A stretch of DNA of 64,000 nt from Paraburkholderia caffeinitolerans (lineage in GTDB: Bacteria > Pseudomonadota > Gammaproteobacteria > Burkholderiales > Burkholderiaceae): the NCBI RefSeq assembly GCF_902859945.1, contig NZ_CADIKL010000035.1, positions 1-64,000 on the forward strand. Reading direction: 5' to 3'. A program made the position numbers and the translations under genes. Shown here piece by piece: positions 9,065-17,380 of this stretch. A model generated the notes under the pieces. It saw nothing but the letters and a program-made list of their open reading frames with translations, searched no databases and had not been told where the DNA came from. Position 1 is the first letter of the stretch, and each line of letters begins with the position of its first letter.

Positions 9065-9088
9065 AAGCCGCCCGAGAGGCGGCTTTTT
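9065..9088 (+). terminator. rho-independent terminator after the LysR gene
   Basis: AAGCCGCC (9065-9072), a 5-base loop and GGCGGCTT (9078-9085), followed by a T-rich run. The 8-bp GC-rich stem lies 28 bases after the LysR stop codon and separates that transcript from the next operon. Confidence 0.85.
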
Positions 9089-9129
9089 GATGTTTGAAAA
9101 CATATCATTTGTTGTCTTCGTTGTGAGAT

Positions 9130-9158
9130 TTGACAACATACGTTGTTTGACGTATAAA
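9130..9158 (+). promoter_or_regulatory. sigma-70-type promoter with overlapping dyad, upstream of the C45 operon
   Basis: TTGACA (9130-9135), a 17-base spacer and TATAAA (9153-9158) make a near-consensus promoter 40 bases before the C45 gene, in a locally AT-rich patch. ACAAC-ATAC-GTTGT (9133-9146) is a dyad overlapping the -35 box, and further GTTGT half-sites lie at 9111-9115 and 9120-9124. This layout fits repression or LysR-type control; which regulator acts is inference. Confidence 0.7.
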
Positions 9159-9198
9159 TCGCCCATCACCCGTTGCAGGCATTCAAACGAGAATTTCG

Positions 9199-10254
9199 AT
9201 GCAGGAACTCAAAACCTATCGGGGGCCGGCCGTCCGGATGGGCGGCTCGCCCGAGGCCATCGGGCGGCGGCTCGGCGAGCTGGCGTTGCCCGTCTTCGAT
9301 GCCTATATGGCGCAGAGCCGCGCATGGGCGGCGGTGAGCCGCTGGCGCGGCAGCGCCTTTGCGCAGGAACTGCGCGCGGCGGCTGAGCGGCATTTCCCGG
9401 CCCATGTCGCCGAAATCGACGCGATGGCCGCGGCGCTCGGCTGGCCCGCACATGATCTGTTCTTGTGGAATTGCCGCGGCGAGCTGATCCACAACGCGCC
9501 CGACGGCTGCACGACGCTGGCGGTGCGCACGCCCGAGGCCGGCCTGATCGCCCATAACGAAGACGGCGATCCGTATCTGCGCGGGCGCTGCGCCGTGGTC
9601 GAGATCGAGCCCGAGGGCAAGCCCGGCTTCGTGAGCTTCTACTACCCGGGATCGCTGCCCGGCCACACCTTTGCGGCGTCGCACGCGGGCATCGCCCAGG
9701 CGATCAACAATGTGCGCATCCGCGAGCCGCGCGCAGGCGTGCCGCGCATGATTCTTTCGCGCGCCGTGCTCGATGCCGCCACGCTCGCCGACGCACTTGC
9801 GTTGCTGCGCGACACGCCGCGCGCGAGCGGCTTTCACCATACGGTCGGCGGCACCGACGCCACTGGCGCGGTGCGCATCCATAGTGTGGAAGCCACGGCG
9901 CAGCGCGCCTCAATGGTCGAAATAGGCGCGCCTTCGGGGCACGCCAACCATCTGATTCACGCAGGCTGCGAGAACGAAGCGCAGATCGTCACCGAATCTT
10001 CGCGCGACCGCCAGGCGCGGCTCGCCGAGTTGCTGCCGGCGCTTGGTTCCACACCCGACACAGCGGACTTCGTGCGCATCCTGCAAGACCGCGCGGGCAC
10101 GGGCCTGCCGATCTACCGCGACGATCCCCTCGATCCCGACGACGAAAACACGCTCGCCACCGCCTGCATGCGCGTGGAGCCGCGCCGCGTGACGCTCGAT
10201 GTCTGGCAGGACGGCGTGCGCACGCTGGGCCTGCAGGTCGGGCGCGGCGACTGA
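9199..10254 (+). CDS. C45-family Ntn-hydrolase (acyl-CoA:6-APA acyltransferase-like amidase)
   Basis: A 351-aa protein of the penicillin acyltransferase / peptidase C45 family. These precursors cut themselves before a cysteine, which then becomes the N-terminal nucleophile. Here that residue is C104 in PDGCTTLAV, preceded by the typical FLWNCRGE and followed by AHNEDGDP, as in the family. Bacterial members hydrolyse N-acyl amides such as N-acyl amino acids. It opens the rightward operon behind a strong promoter and is followed 70 bases later by an aminotransferase. This suggests deacylation of an amine that is then transaminated. Confidence 0.85.
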   Translation: MQELKTYRGPAVRMGGSPEAIGRRLGELALPVFDAYMAQSRAWAAVSRWRGSAFAQELRAAAERHFPAHVAEIDAMAAALGWPAHDLFLWNCRGELIHNAPDGCTTLAVRTPEAGLIAHNEDGDPYLRGRCAVVEIEPEGKPGFVSFYYPGSLPGHTFAASHAGIAQAINNVRIREPRAGVPRMILSRAVLDAATLADALALLRDTPRASGFHHTVGGTDATGAVRIHSVEATAQRASMVEIGAPSGHANHLIHAGCENEAQIVTESSRDRQARLAELLPALGSTPDTADFVRILQDRAGTGLPIYRDDPLDPDDENTLATACMRVEPRRVTLDVWQDGVRTLGLQVGRGD

Positions 10255-10324
10255 AGCATCGCGAGACTCATCGGACCCACTTCAACGCATCAATCCGCAT
10301 TCAGCACAATCAGCGAGAAAGCCC

Positions 10325-11683
10325 ATGTCCACGAAAGTTTTCCATCGGATGCCGAAGCAAACCTTGCCCGTCGCGGTGGCGGGCGAGGGGATCGAGATCA
10401 TCGATTCCACCGGTAAGCGCTACATCGACGCGAGCGGCGGCGCGGCCGTCTCGTGCCTCGGCCACAGCAACGCGCGCGTGATCGAGGCGATCAAGCGCCA
10501 GGCGCAGCAACTGCCGTACGCGCATACCTCGTTCTTCACGACCGAGGCCTCCGAGCAGCTTGCTGAGCATCTGATCGCGGCTGCGCCCGCCGGGCTCGAC
10601 CACGTGTATTTCGTCTCGGGCGGCTCGGAGGCGATCGAGGCCGCGCTCAAGCTCGCGCGCCAGTATTTCGTGGAGAAGGGCGAGCTCACGCGCCGCCATT
10701 TCATCGCGCGCCGCCAGAGCTACCACGGCAACACGCTCGGCGCACTGGCAATCGGCGGCAACGCGTGGCGCCGCGAGCCGTTTCTGCCGATCCTGATTGA
10801 ATCGCATCACGTGAGCCCGTGCTACGCGTATCGCGAGCGTCATGAAGGCGAGACCGACGAGGCCTACGCACAGCGCCTCGCCGACGAGCTCGAACAGAAG
10901 ATTCTCGAACTCGGCGCCGAGAACGTGGCCGCATTCGTCGCGGAAACGGTTGTGGGCGCAACGGCTGGCGCGGTGCCGCCGGTGCGCGAATACTTCCGCA
11001 AGATCCGCGCGGTGTGCGACCGCTACGGCGTGCTGCTGCTGCTCGACGAAATCATGTCGGGCATGGGCCGCACGGGTTATCTGTTCGCCTGCGACGAAGA
11101 TGGCGTGGCGCCCGATCTGCTGACGATCGCGAAGGGCCTGGGCGCGGGCTACCAGCCGATCGGCGCGACGCTCGTGAGTCAGCGCATCTACGAAACCATC
11201 GTGGGCGGCAGCGGCTACTTCCAGCACGGCCACACCTATATCGGCCACGCCACGGCCTGCGCGGCGGCGCTCGAAGTACAGCGCGTGATCGCCGAAGAAA
11301 AACTGCTCGACAACGTGCTCGCGCGCGGCGAGCAACTGCGTGCGCGCCTGCGCGAGCGCTACGCCGAGCATCCGTATGTGGGCGATGTGCGCGGGCGCGG
11401 CCTGTTCGTGGGCGTGGAACTCGTGAAGGACCGCGAGACCAAAGCGACCTTCGACCCGGCGCTCAAACTGCACGCGGCCATCAAGCGCGAGGCGTTCGCG
11501 CGCGGCCTGATGGTCTACCCGATGGGCGGCACCGTCGACGGCAAGAATGGCGATCATGTGCTGCTCGCGCCGCCGTTCATCTGCTCGGCCGAGGATATCG
11601 ATACGATCGAGGCGCGCCTCGCCGATGCGATTGGCGCCGCGCTGCACGCGACGGGCGCGGCCGGCGTGAATCGCGCCGCGTGA
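10325..11683 (+). CDS. class III PLP-dependent aminotransferase
   Basis: A 452-aa fold-type I aminotransferase. The PLP phosphate site VSGGSEAIEAALK (98-110), the D241-E-I motif contacting the pyridine nitrogen and the Schiff-base lysine K270 in LLTIAKGLGAGYQPIGA are all present. Class III enzymes act on omega-amino acids, amines or beta-alanine-type substrates. The position between a C45 amidase and a CMD-family gene suggests it takes the amino group from the deacylated product. The ATG at 10325 gives the usual family length. Confidence 0.9.
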   Translation: MSTKVFHRMPKQTLPVAVAGEGIEIIDSTGKRYIDASGGAAVSCLGHSNARVIEAIKRQAQQLPYAHTSFFTTEASEQLAEHLIAAAPAGLDHVYFVSGGSEAIEAALKLARQYFVEKGELTRRHFIARRQSYHGNTLGALAIGGNAWRREPFLPILIESHHVSPCYAYRERHEGETDEAYAQRLADELEQKILELGAENVAAFVAETVVGATAGAVPPVREYFRKIRAVCDRYGVLLLLDEIMSGMGRTGYLFACDEDGVAPDLLTIAKGLGAGYQPIGATLVSQRIYETIVGGSGYFQHGHTYIGHATACAAALEVQRVIAEEKLLDNVLARGEQLRARLRERYAEHPYVGDVRGRGLFVGVELVKDRETKATFDPALKLHAAIKREAFARGLMVYPMGGTVDGKNGDHVLLAPPFICSAEDIDTIEARLADAIGAALHATGAAGVNRAA

Positions 11684-11707
11684 TCATCCTTTTCCGGAGC
11701 GTTACCG

Positions 11708-12286
11708 ATGACTCAATCCACGAACCCGCCCACGAACCCGCGCCTGCCGGCCTTCGACGCGGCGAGCGCGAAACCCGAACAGAAAGCCGTGCTCGACGAA
11801 ATTCTTTCCGGCCCGCGCGGCAACCTCAATGGACCGTTTCTCGGCTGGATCCACAGCCCGGAGCTTGCCCAGCACGCGCAGCGTCTGGGCGCGTTCTGCC
11901 GCTACAACACGGGCCTCTCGCTGCGTCTTTCGGAACTGGCGATTCTCGTGACGGCGGTGCGCTGGCAAGCGCAGGCGGAGTGGTATATCCACTATCCGAT
12001 CGCGCTGAAGGCGGGCGTGCCCGAGGCGCTGGCCGAGCAGATCCGCACTGGCGCGCAGCCGCGCTTCGACGAACCCGACGACGCGCTCATCCACGCATTC
12101 GTGACCGAGCTTTACGACACGAAACGCGTTTCCGACGCGACCTACGCGCGCGCGGTGGAGCGCTTCGGGCATGAGACCACGATCAACCTCGTCGGGTTGC
12201 TCGGCTATTACGCACTGGTGGCGATGACGCTCAATGTGTTCGGCATGCGCGCCGAAGGTCAGACTTCGCTGCCGTTTCCGGAATAA
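11708..12286 (+). CDS. carboxymuconolactone decarboxylase (CMD)-family protein without CxxC
   Basis: A 192-aa all-helical protein of the CMD/AhpD superfamily, recognised by LSLRLSELAILVTAVRWQAQAEWYIHYPIALKAGV. The redox CxxC of AhpD-type members is absent: the stretch is AQAEWYIHYP. A thioredoxin-like peroxidase role is therefore unlikely, and an acid-base role like that of true carboxymuconolactone decarboxylase fits better. It follows the aminotransferase by 24 bases and has a GGAG-type site, so the three genes are very probably co-transcribed. Its reaction is unknown. Confidence 0.8.
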   Translation: MTQSTNPPTNPRLPAFDAASAKPEQKAVLDEILSGPRGNLNGPFLGWIHSPELAQHAQRLGAFCRYNTGLSLRLSELAILVTAVRWQAQAEWYIHYPIALKAGVPEALAEQIRTGAQPRFDEPDDALIHAFVTELYDTKRVSDATYARAVERFGHETTINLVGLLGYYALVAMTLNVFGMRAEGQTSLPFPE

Positions 12287-12328
12287 GATCGGCGGCGCGC
12301 GAGTTTCCGGTGACGAGGCGGTGGGGAT

Positions 12329-13219
12329 TCACGAGTCAGGATCGGTATGCCGCCTCGCGCATTCGACAAAGGTGTCCAGACCCGGTGAGCCATAGCTGGG
12401 GTTCCAGGCGATCAGTGCGGGCGAGATCGCGCCCGCATCCACCAGCGGAACGAAGCGAACCCCGCGCATGCCGCAGCGGGCGATGCTTTCCGGCACCAGC
12501 CCGATATGGAAGCCGTTGGCGACCATCGCGACGATGCTCAGCCACGTCCGGGCTGCATGGCGTGTGCGCGGGTGGACCCCGGCACGGCTGAACGTTGCGA
12601 TGACGTTGTCGTAGTTGGCGGGCGCGACTTCGCGGTCGAACATGACGAAGTGCTCGTTCTCCAGATCCGCGATGCGCAGCGATTTTCGTCGCCCCAGCGC
12701 ATGGGATTCCGGCAGGCAGACAGCGAACTTGTCCGCGCGTAGCGGAATCGACTTCAACTGGGGCGGCACGGTGGCGGCATTGATGAAGCCGACATGCAAT
12801 TCACCGTGCAAAAGCGCTTCGACTTGTTCCGCCGAGCCCGTCTCATGCAGGATGACCTCGGTATTGGGCATGCGCTCGTCGAATGCCGCGAGAATCTTTG
12901 GCAGCTCGCGGTAGAAGAAGGACCCCGTTACCCCGGCATCGAGGCGCCCGCGTTTGCCGCTGGCCACTGCTCTCGCGGTGTCCTTGGCGCGCGCAATGCG
13001 CTCCAGAATGATCTGGACTTCCACCAGGAAGGCCGCGCCGGCTGGCGTGAGCTGGACCTGCTTGCTGTTGCGATCGAAGAGCCGCGCGTCGATTTCCTCC
13101 TCCAACGCCCTGATGGCCGAGCTAAGCGGCGGCTGGGTGATCGACAAGCGCTCGGCTGCGCGTCCGAAATGCAACTCTTCGGCCAGCACCGCAAAGTAAC
13201 GGAGATAGTGAGTCTTCAT
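12329..13219 (-). CDS. LysR-family transcriptional regulator
   Basis: A 296-aa regulator with the LysR winged helix at residues 1-58 (LHFGRAAERLSITQPPLSSAIRALE) and a type 2 periplasmic-binding effector domain. The sequence resembles the CatR/BenM side of the family. It is divergent from the CoA-transferase gene across 173 bases that carry candidate operator and promoter sequences, so it most likely activates the CoA-transferase / dehydrogenase / transporter unit in response to its substrate or a CoA-pathway intermediate. Confidence 0.88.
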   Translation of the reverse strand: MKTHYLRYFAVLAEELHFGRAAERLSITQPPLSSAIRALEEEIDARLFDRNSKQVQLTPAGAAFLVEVQIILERIARAKDTARAVASGKRGRLDAGVTGSFFYRELPKILAAFDERMPNTEVILHETGSAEQVEALLHGELHVGFINAATVPPQLKSIPLRADKFAVCLPESHALGRRKSLRIADLENEHFVMFDREVAPANYDNVIATFSRAGVHPRTRHAARTWLSIVAMVANGFHIGLVPESIARCGMRGVRFVPLVDAGAISPALIAWNPSYGSPGLDTFVECARRHTDPDS

Positions 13220-13311
13220 CCTGCGTCGATAGCGGTTGTTGATAGCGGTTTCTTTGCATTCTAGGCCGCACCGACGATTTGCAAAAAAGATCGTTCAAAC
13301 CAAAAACGCAA

Positions 13312-13341
13312 TTGGACGGCAATCATTGCCCGGCCTACAGT
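13312..13341 (+). promoter_or_regulatory. candidate promoter of the CoA-transferase unit
   Basis: TTGGAC (13312-13317), an 18-base spacer and TACAGT (13336-13341) lie 52 bases before the CoA-transferase ATG. The spacer holds GGCAATCATTGCC, a short dyad fitting a LysR T-N11-A type site. Weak on its own; supported by the divergent LysR gene. Confidence 0.35.
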
Positions 13342-13392
13342 CTCCCGCGCACCGTCGATATCTGATCGGCGGATCTCCAGCACGGAGGAGAC

Positions 13393-14649
13393 ATGATTAA
13401 ACCCGACAAAAATACGGGCACTGGGGGCGATGCCGATACGCAAGCGCGTGGCGGCCCGCTGGCCGGCGTGCGGATCCTTGACCTGACTTCCGTCGTGATG
13501 GGCCCCTTCGCGACGCAGATACTCGCCGCGCTCGGCGCTGAAGTGATCAAGGTCGAGTCACCCGATGGCGACAATATGCGCCACGTGGGGCCGATGCAGC
13601 ACCCGGGCATGGGGCATATCTATCTGCATGCCAACCGCGGCAAGCGTAGCCTCGTGCTGGACCTCAAGCAGCCCGAGGCTCGCAGGGCCGCGCTGCAACT
13701 CGCCGAACGCAGCGACGTGTTGATTTCGAATGTGCGGCCACAGGCGATGGCGCGCCTGGGCCTCGACTACGACGCAGTGCGGGCGGTCAATTCGCGCATC
13801 ATCCACGTGTCTTGTTGCGGCTTTGGCCAGAACGGCCCGTATGCGGCGAAGCCGGCCTACGACGACCTGATCCAGGGCGCTTCCGGGCTGCCCTGGTTAA
13901 TGAGCGAGTACGGCGCCGACAAGCCCTGCTATGCGCCGCTCACCCTGGCCGACCGCGTCACCGGGCTGCATACGGTGTATGCCGTGACGACAGCGCTCTA
14001 CGAGCGCGAGAAGTCCGGCACGGGCCAGGCCGTCGTCGTGCCGATGTTCGAGTCCATGGCGCAGTTCGTACTGGGCGACCACCTCGCCGGCCTGAGCTTC
14101 GAGCCGGGCAATGGCGAACCCGGCTATGCGCGCTTGCTGACGGCGCATCGCCGACCGTACGAAACGCGCGACGGACACCTGTGCGTGCTGATCTACAACG
14201 ACAAGCATTGGCGCGCATTCTTTACCGCCATCGGTCAAGCCGAGCGGTTTGACAGCGACCATCGTTTCTCTACGCATACCAATCGCGCCGCGCACATCGA
14301 CGAGGTTTATGGTTGGGTCGCCGACCTGATGCGCACGCGTACCACGGCGCAGTGGCAGACGCTGCTTCAGGAGGCGGATATTCCGAACATGCCGATGAAC
14401 TCGCCACACGAGCTGGTGGACGACCCGCATCTGGCCGCGGTGGGCTTTATCGGCCGCCAGGTTCATCCGACCGAGGGACCTTTGCGCACGCTGGGCAACC
14501 CGACGTCCTGGTCGCGTAGCGCTTGCGCCGAGCCGTCGCCCGCCCCGCGCCTGGGCGAGCACTCCGCCGAAATCCTGCGCGAACTGGGTTGGTCGGTGGC
14601 CGACATCGATGCCCTTGTGCAATCGCGCGGCACCGCCATGCCCACCTGA
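13393..14649 (+). CDS. class III (CaiB/BaiF) CoA-transferase
   Basis: A 418-aa family III CoA-transferase, moving CoA from a donor thioester such as succinyl-CoA to a carboxylic acid. Seen directly: the start LAGVRILDLTSVVMGPFATQILAALGAEVIKVE, the RGKRSLVLDLK segment and D157 in KPAYDDLIQG, where the family keeps its catalytic aspartate. It opens a unit with an acyl-CoA dehydrogenase 52 bases on and a citrate-type transporter behind that. The likely role is activating the imported acid. The substrate is not readable; dicarboxylates such as glutarate- or itaconate-type acids are possibilities only. Confidence 0.9.
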   Translation: MIKPDKNTGTGGDADTQARGGPLAGVRILDLTSVVMGPFATQILAALGAEVIKVESPDGDNMRHVGPMQHPGMGHIYLHANRGKRSLVLDLKQPEARRAALQLAERSDVLISNVRPQAMARLGLDYDAVRAVNSRIIHVSCCGFGQNGPYAAKPAYDDLIQGASGLPWLMSEYGADKPCYAPLTLADRVTGLHTVYAVTTALYEREKSGTGQAVVVPMFESMAQFVLGDHLAGLSFEPGNGEPGYARLLTAHRRPYETRDGHLCVLIYNDKHWRAFFTAIGQAERFDSDHRFSTHTNRAAHIDEVYGWVADLMRTRTTAQWQTLLQEADIPNMPMNSPHELVDDPHLAAVGFIGRQVHPTEGPLRTLGNPTSWSRSACAEPSPAPRLGEHSAEILRELGWSVADIDALVQSRGTAMPT

Positions 14650-14701
14650 GCATGCGTTGATTCAGCTCTCCTCAAGACCCTCACGAAAGACGAAAGACAC
14701 C

Positions 14702-15865
14702 ATGGATTTCGCACTGACAGAAGCGCAGCAGCAGATCGTTGCTGCCATCGAGAAAGTCTGCACCCCGTTCGACGCCGACTACTGGTATGCGCGGGACAAC
14801 GATGGCGAGTTTCCGGAGGCGTTTTACCGCGCTCTGGCCGACGCCGGCTGGCTGGGCATTGCCATGCCCGAAGAGTTTGGCGGCGCCGGGCTCGGCATTA
14901 CCGAAGCCGCTCTGATGATGCACGCCATCGCGAGGACCGGCGCGGGATTGTCGGGCGCATCGGCGGTGCACATGAACATCTTCGGCCTGCATCCGGTGGT
15001 GAGGTTTGGCACGCAGGAGCAACAACAGCGCATGCTGCCGCCTTTGATTGCCGGTAAGGACAAGGCTTGCTTCGGCGTGACCGAGCCCAATGCGGGGCTC
15101 AACACCCTCAAGCTCAAGACGCGCGCCGTGCGCGAAGGCGACCACTATGTGGTGCATGGCCAGAAGGTGTTCATCTCCACGGCGCGGGAGGCTACGAAGA
15201 TGTTGCTGCTCGCGCGCACCAAGCCGGTGGAGGAGTGCAAGGGCACCGAAGGCCTGTCGCTGTTCTACACCGACTTCGACCGCAGCAAGATCGAGGTGCA
15301 CGAGATTCCAAAGATGGGCCGCAAGTGTGTGGACACCAACCAGTTGTTCATCGACGGCCTGCGCATTCCCGTGGAGGACCGCATCGGCGAGGAGGGCCGG
15401 GGCTTCGAATACATCCTCCACGGCATGAACCCGGAGCGCATCCTGATCGCCAGCGAGGCGATCGGCCTTGGCCGCGCGGCGCTCGCGCGCGCGGCCCACT
15501 ATGCCGGCGAGCGCGAGGTGTTCAACCGGCCGATCGGCATGAACCAGGGTATTCAGCACCCGCTCGCCGAGCGCTGGATCGAACTGGAGGCGGCCTTTTT
15601 GCTGGCGATGAAGGCCGCATGGCTGTACGACCAGCACAAGCCCTGCGGCGCGGAGGCGAATGCGGCCAAGTTCTTCGGCGCCGAAGCCGGTTTTAGCGCG
15701 TGCGAGACGGCGATCTTCACGCACGGGGGCATGGGTTACGCGAAAGAGTTTCATGTGGAGCGCTACATGCGCGAGAGCTGGATTCCTCGTCTCGCGCCCG
15801 TCAGCCCGCAACTGATCCTGTGCTTCATCGCCGAAAAGGTGCTGGGGCTGCCGAAGTCCTACTGA
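14702..15865 (+). CDS. acyl-CoA dehydrogenase
   Basis: A 387-aa flavoprotein of the acyl-CoA dehydrogenase family. The FAD/substrate motif CFGVTEPNAG (123-132) and the C-terminal AIFTHGGMGYAKEFHVER are typical. The canonical base motif near the C-terminus (YEGT, Glu376 of medium-chain enzymes) is replaced by PRLAPVSPQ. E245 in GMNPERILIA lies in the helix G motif that supplies the base in isovaleryl- and long-chain enzymes, so it is the likely base here. It probably oxidises the CoA ester made by the preceding gene. The ATG at 14702 gives the normal N-terminus. Confidence 0.9.
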   Translation: MDFALTEAQQQIVAAIEKVCTPFDADYWYARDNDGEFPEAFYRALADAGWLGIAMPEEFGGAGLGITEAALMMHAIARTGAGLSGASAVHMNIFGLHPVVRFGTQEQQQRMLPPLIAGKDKACFGVTEPNAGLNTLKLKTRAVREGDHYVVHGQKVFISTAREATKMLLLARTKPVEECKGTEGLSLFYTDFDRSKIEVHEIPKMGRKCVDTNQLFIDGLRIPVEDRIGEEGRGFEYILHGMNPERILIASEAIGLGRAALARAAHYAGEREVFNRPIGMNQGIQHPLAERWIELEAAFLLAMKAAWLYDQHKPCGAEANAAKFFGAEAGFSACETAIFTHGGMGYAKEFHVERYMRESWIPRLAPVSPQLILCFIAEKVLGLPKSY

Positions 15866-16055
15866 GCATGCTCGCAAAACGCCGGGGCCCGGTGGCGAAG
15901 CGCCGATGAAAAAAATGAAAACAGCCGCGAACGATATCGATGCGGCGTCAAGAAAATACCGGCGTGGTACGGGGGGGCCGTAGCAGGTCATGCGGTTGAC
16001 AGCAGCCGCTTTCACCAAAAATATTCGCCGTTCTCAAACGGCGCATGGAGACAAC

Positions 16056-17354
16056 ATGCTCGCCATAACAGGACTCGTATCGGTACTGGCGTTACTCATC
16101 CTCATCCTGACGAAAAAAATGTCGCCCCTGGTGGCGCTAATAGCCGTACCGATTACCGCGGCCCTGATCAGTGGCGCCGGGTTGAAAACGGCGACGTTCG
16201 TTGTCAAGGGCATCGGCAGTGTCGCGCCCGTGGTGGGCATGTTTATCTTCGCGATTTTGTATTTTGGCATTGTGAGCGACGCCGGCATGCTGGATCCCAT
16301 CATCAACCGGATTCTCCGGGCAGTAGGCGGCCGCCCTACGCGCATCCTGATGGGAACCGCGTTACTCGCACTGCTCATTCATCTGGATGGATCAGGCGCG
16401 GTGTGCTTCCTCGTTACGGTGCCGGCCATGCTGCCGGTCTATGAACGGCTCAACATGGACAAGCGCTTGTTGACTTGCATGGCCGCGCTGGGCGCGGGCA
16501 TCAATTTCCTGCCCTGGAGCGGCGTCATGATCCGTGCCTCTGTCGCTCTGCATCTTCCGGCCATCGAGATCTTCACTCCGCTCATTGGCGCCCAGATAGT
16601 CGGTGTGGTCTTTATGCTCTTGACCGCATACGTTTTGGGCAAGCGGGAAGAGCGCCGCCTGGGGCTGGTGCACGATGGCGCCGTGTTTGTCGTGCCGACG
16701 CGTGAGTTGTCCGAACAGGAACTGGCGCTGCGCCGGCCAAAGATGTTCTGGCCCAACCTCTGCCTGACCGTATTGGTCATGGGAACGATGATCAGCGGCA
16801 AGGTCGAGCCTGTCGTGATGTTCATGATCGGCACGGTAATCGCGCTATTTCTCAACTATCCGAATGCCGATGAACAACGCGCACGCGTTGACGCGCATGC
16901 CCGCGCCGCGTTGATGATGGCCGGGGTGTTGCTCGCGGCCGGCGCCTTTACCGGCGTCATGTCCGGCACCGGCATGCTCAACGCCATGGCGAATGCCGCC
17001 GTCCACTTCATTCCCGCCGACCATGCCACGCATATCCCGTTCATCATGGGACTGATTTCAATGCCGCTGAGCCTGGTTTTCGATCCCGATTCGTTCTACT
17101 TCGGCATTCTGCCCGTCGTGGCGAACGCGGCTCATCAGCTCGGGGTGCCGTCCATTCAGGTTGCGCAGGCTGCCATTCTCGGACAAATGACGACGGGATT
17201 TCCGGTGAGCCCGTTGACCCCCGCGACATTTCTTTTGGTCGGCCTGGCAGGGCTGGAGTTGTCCGAGCATCAGAAGTTCGCCATCCCGTTTCTTTTCGGT
17301 GCATCGGTCGTCATGACCGTGGCATGTGTGTTTCTTGGCGTCTTTTCGTTCTGA
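16056..17354 (+). CDS. CitMHS-family citrate/organic acid:cation symporter
   Basis: A 432-aa inner-membrane transporter with about 11-12 hydrophobic segments, including the N-terminal LSVLALLILILTKKMSPLVALIAVPI and the re-entrant-type stretch LIHLDGSGAVCFLVTVPAML. CitMHS members take up citrate or related acids, classically as metal complexes. It is 190 bases from the dehydrogenase but co-directional and functionally consistent, so it probably imports the acid that the CoA-transferase activates. Being far from citrate-cycle genes, it may serve an acid other than citrate. Confidence 0.85.
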   Translation: MLAITGLVSVLALLILILTKKMSPLVALIAVPITAALISGAGLKTATFVVKGIGSVAPVVGMFIFAILYFGIVSDAGMLDPIINRILRAVGGRPTRILMGTALLALLIHLDGSGAVCFLVTVPAMLPVYERLNMDKRLLTCMAALGAGINFLPWSGVMIRASVALHLPAIEIFTPLIGAQIVGVVFMLLTAYVLGKREERRLGLVHDGAVFVVPTRELSEQELALRRPKMFWPNLCLTVLVMGTMISGKVEPVVMFMIGTVIALFLNYPNADEQRARVDAHARAALMMAGVLLAAGAFTGVMSGTGMLNAMANAAVHFIPADHATHIPFIMGLISMPLSLVFDPDSFYFGILPVVANAAHQLGVPSIQVAQAAILGQMTTGFPVSPLTPATFLLVGLAGLELSEHQKFAIPFLFGASVVMTVACVFLGVFSF

Positions 17355-17380
17355 TTCGGCAATTCATCGGGTGCAGCGGG

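Noticed and set aside
10310..11647. 445-codon antisense frame over the aminotransferase
   Set aside because: Shadow of a strong PLP aminotransferase gene with all catalytic motifs.
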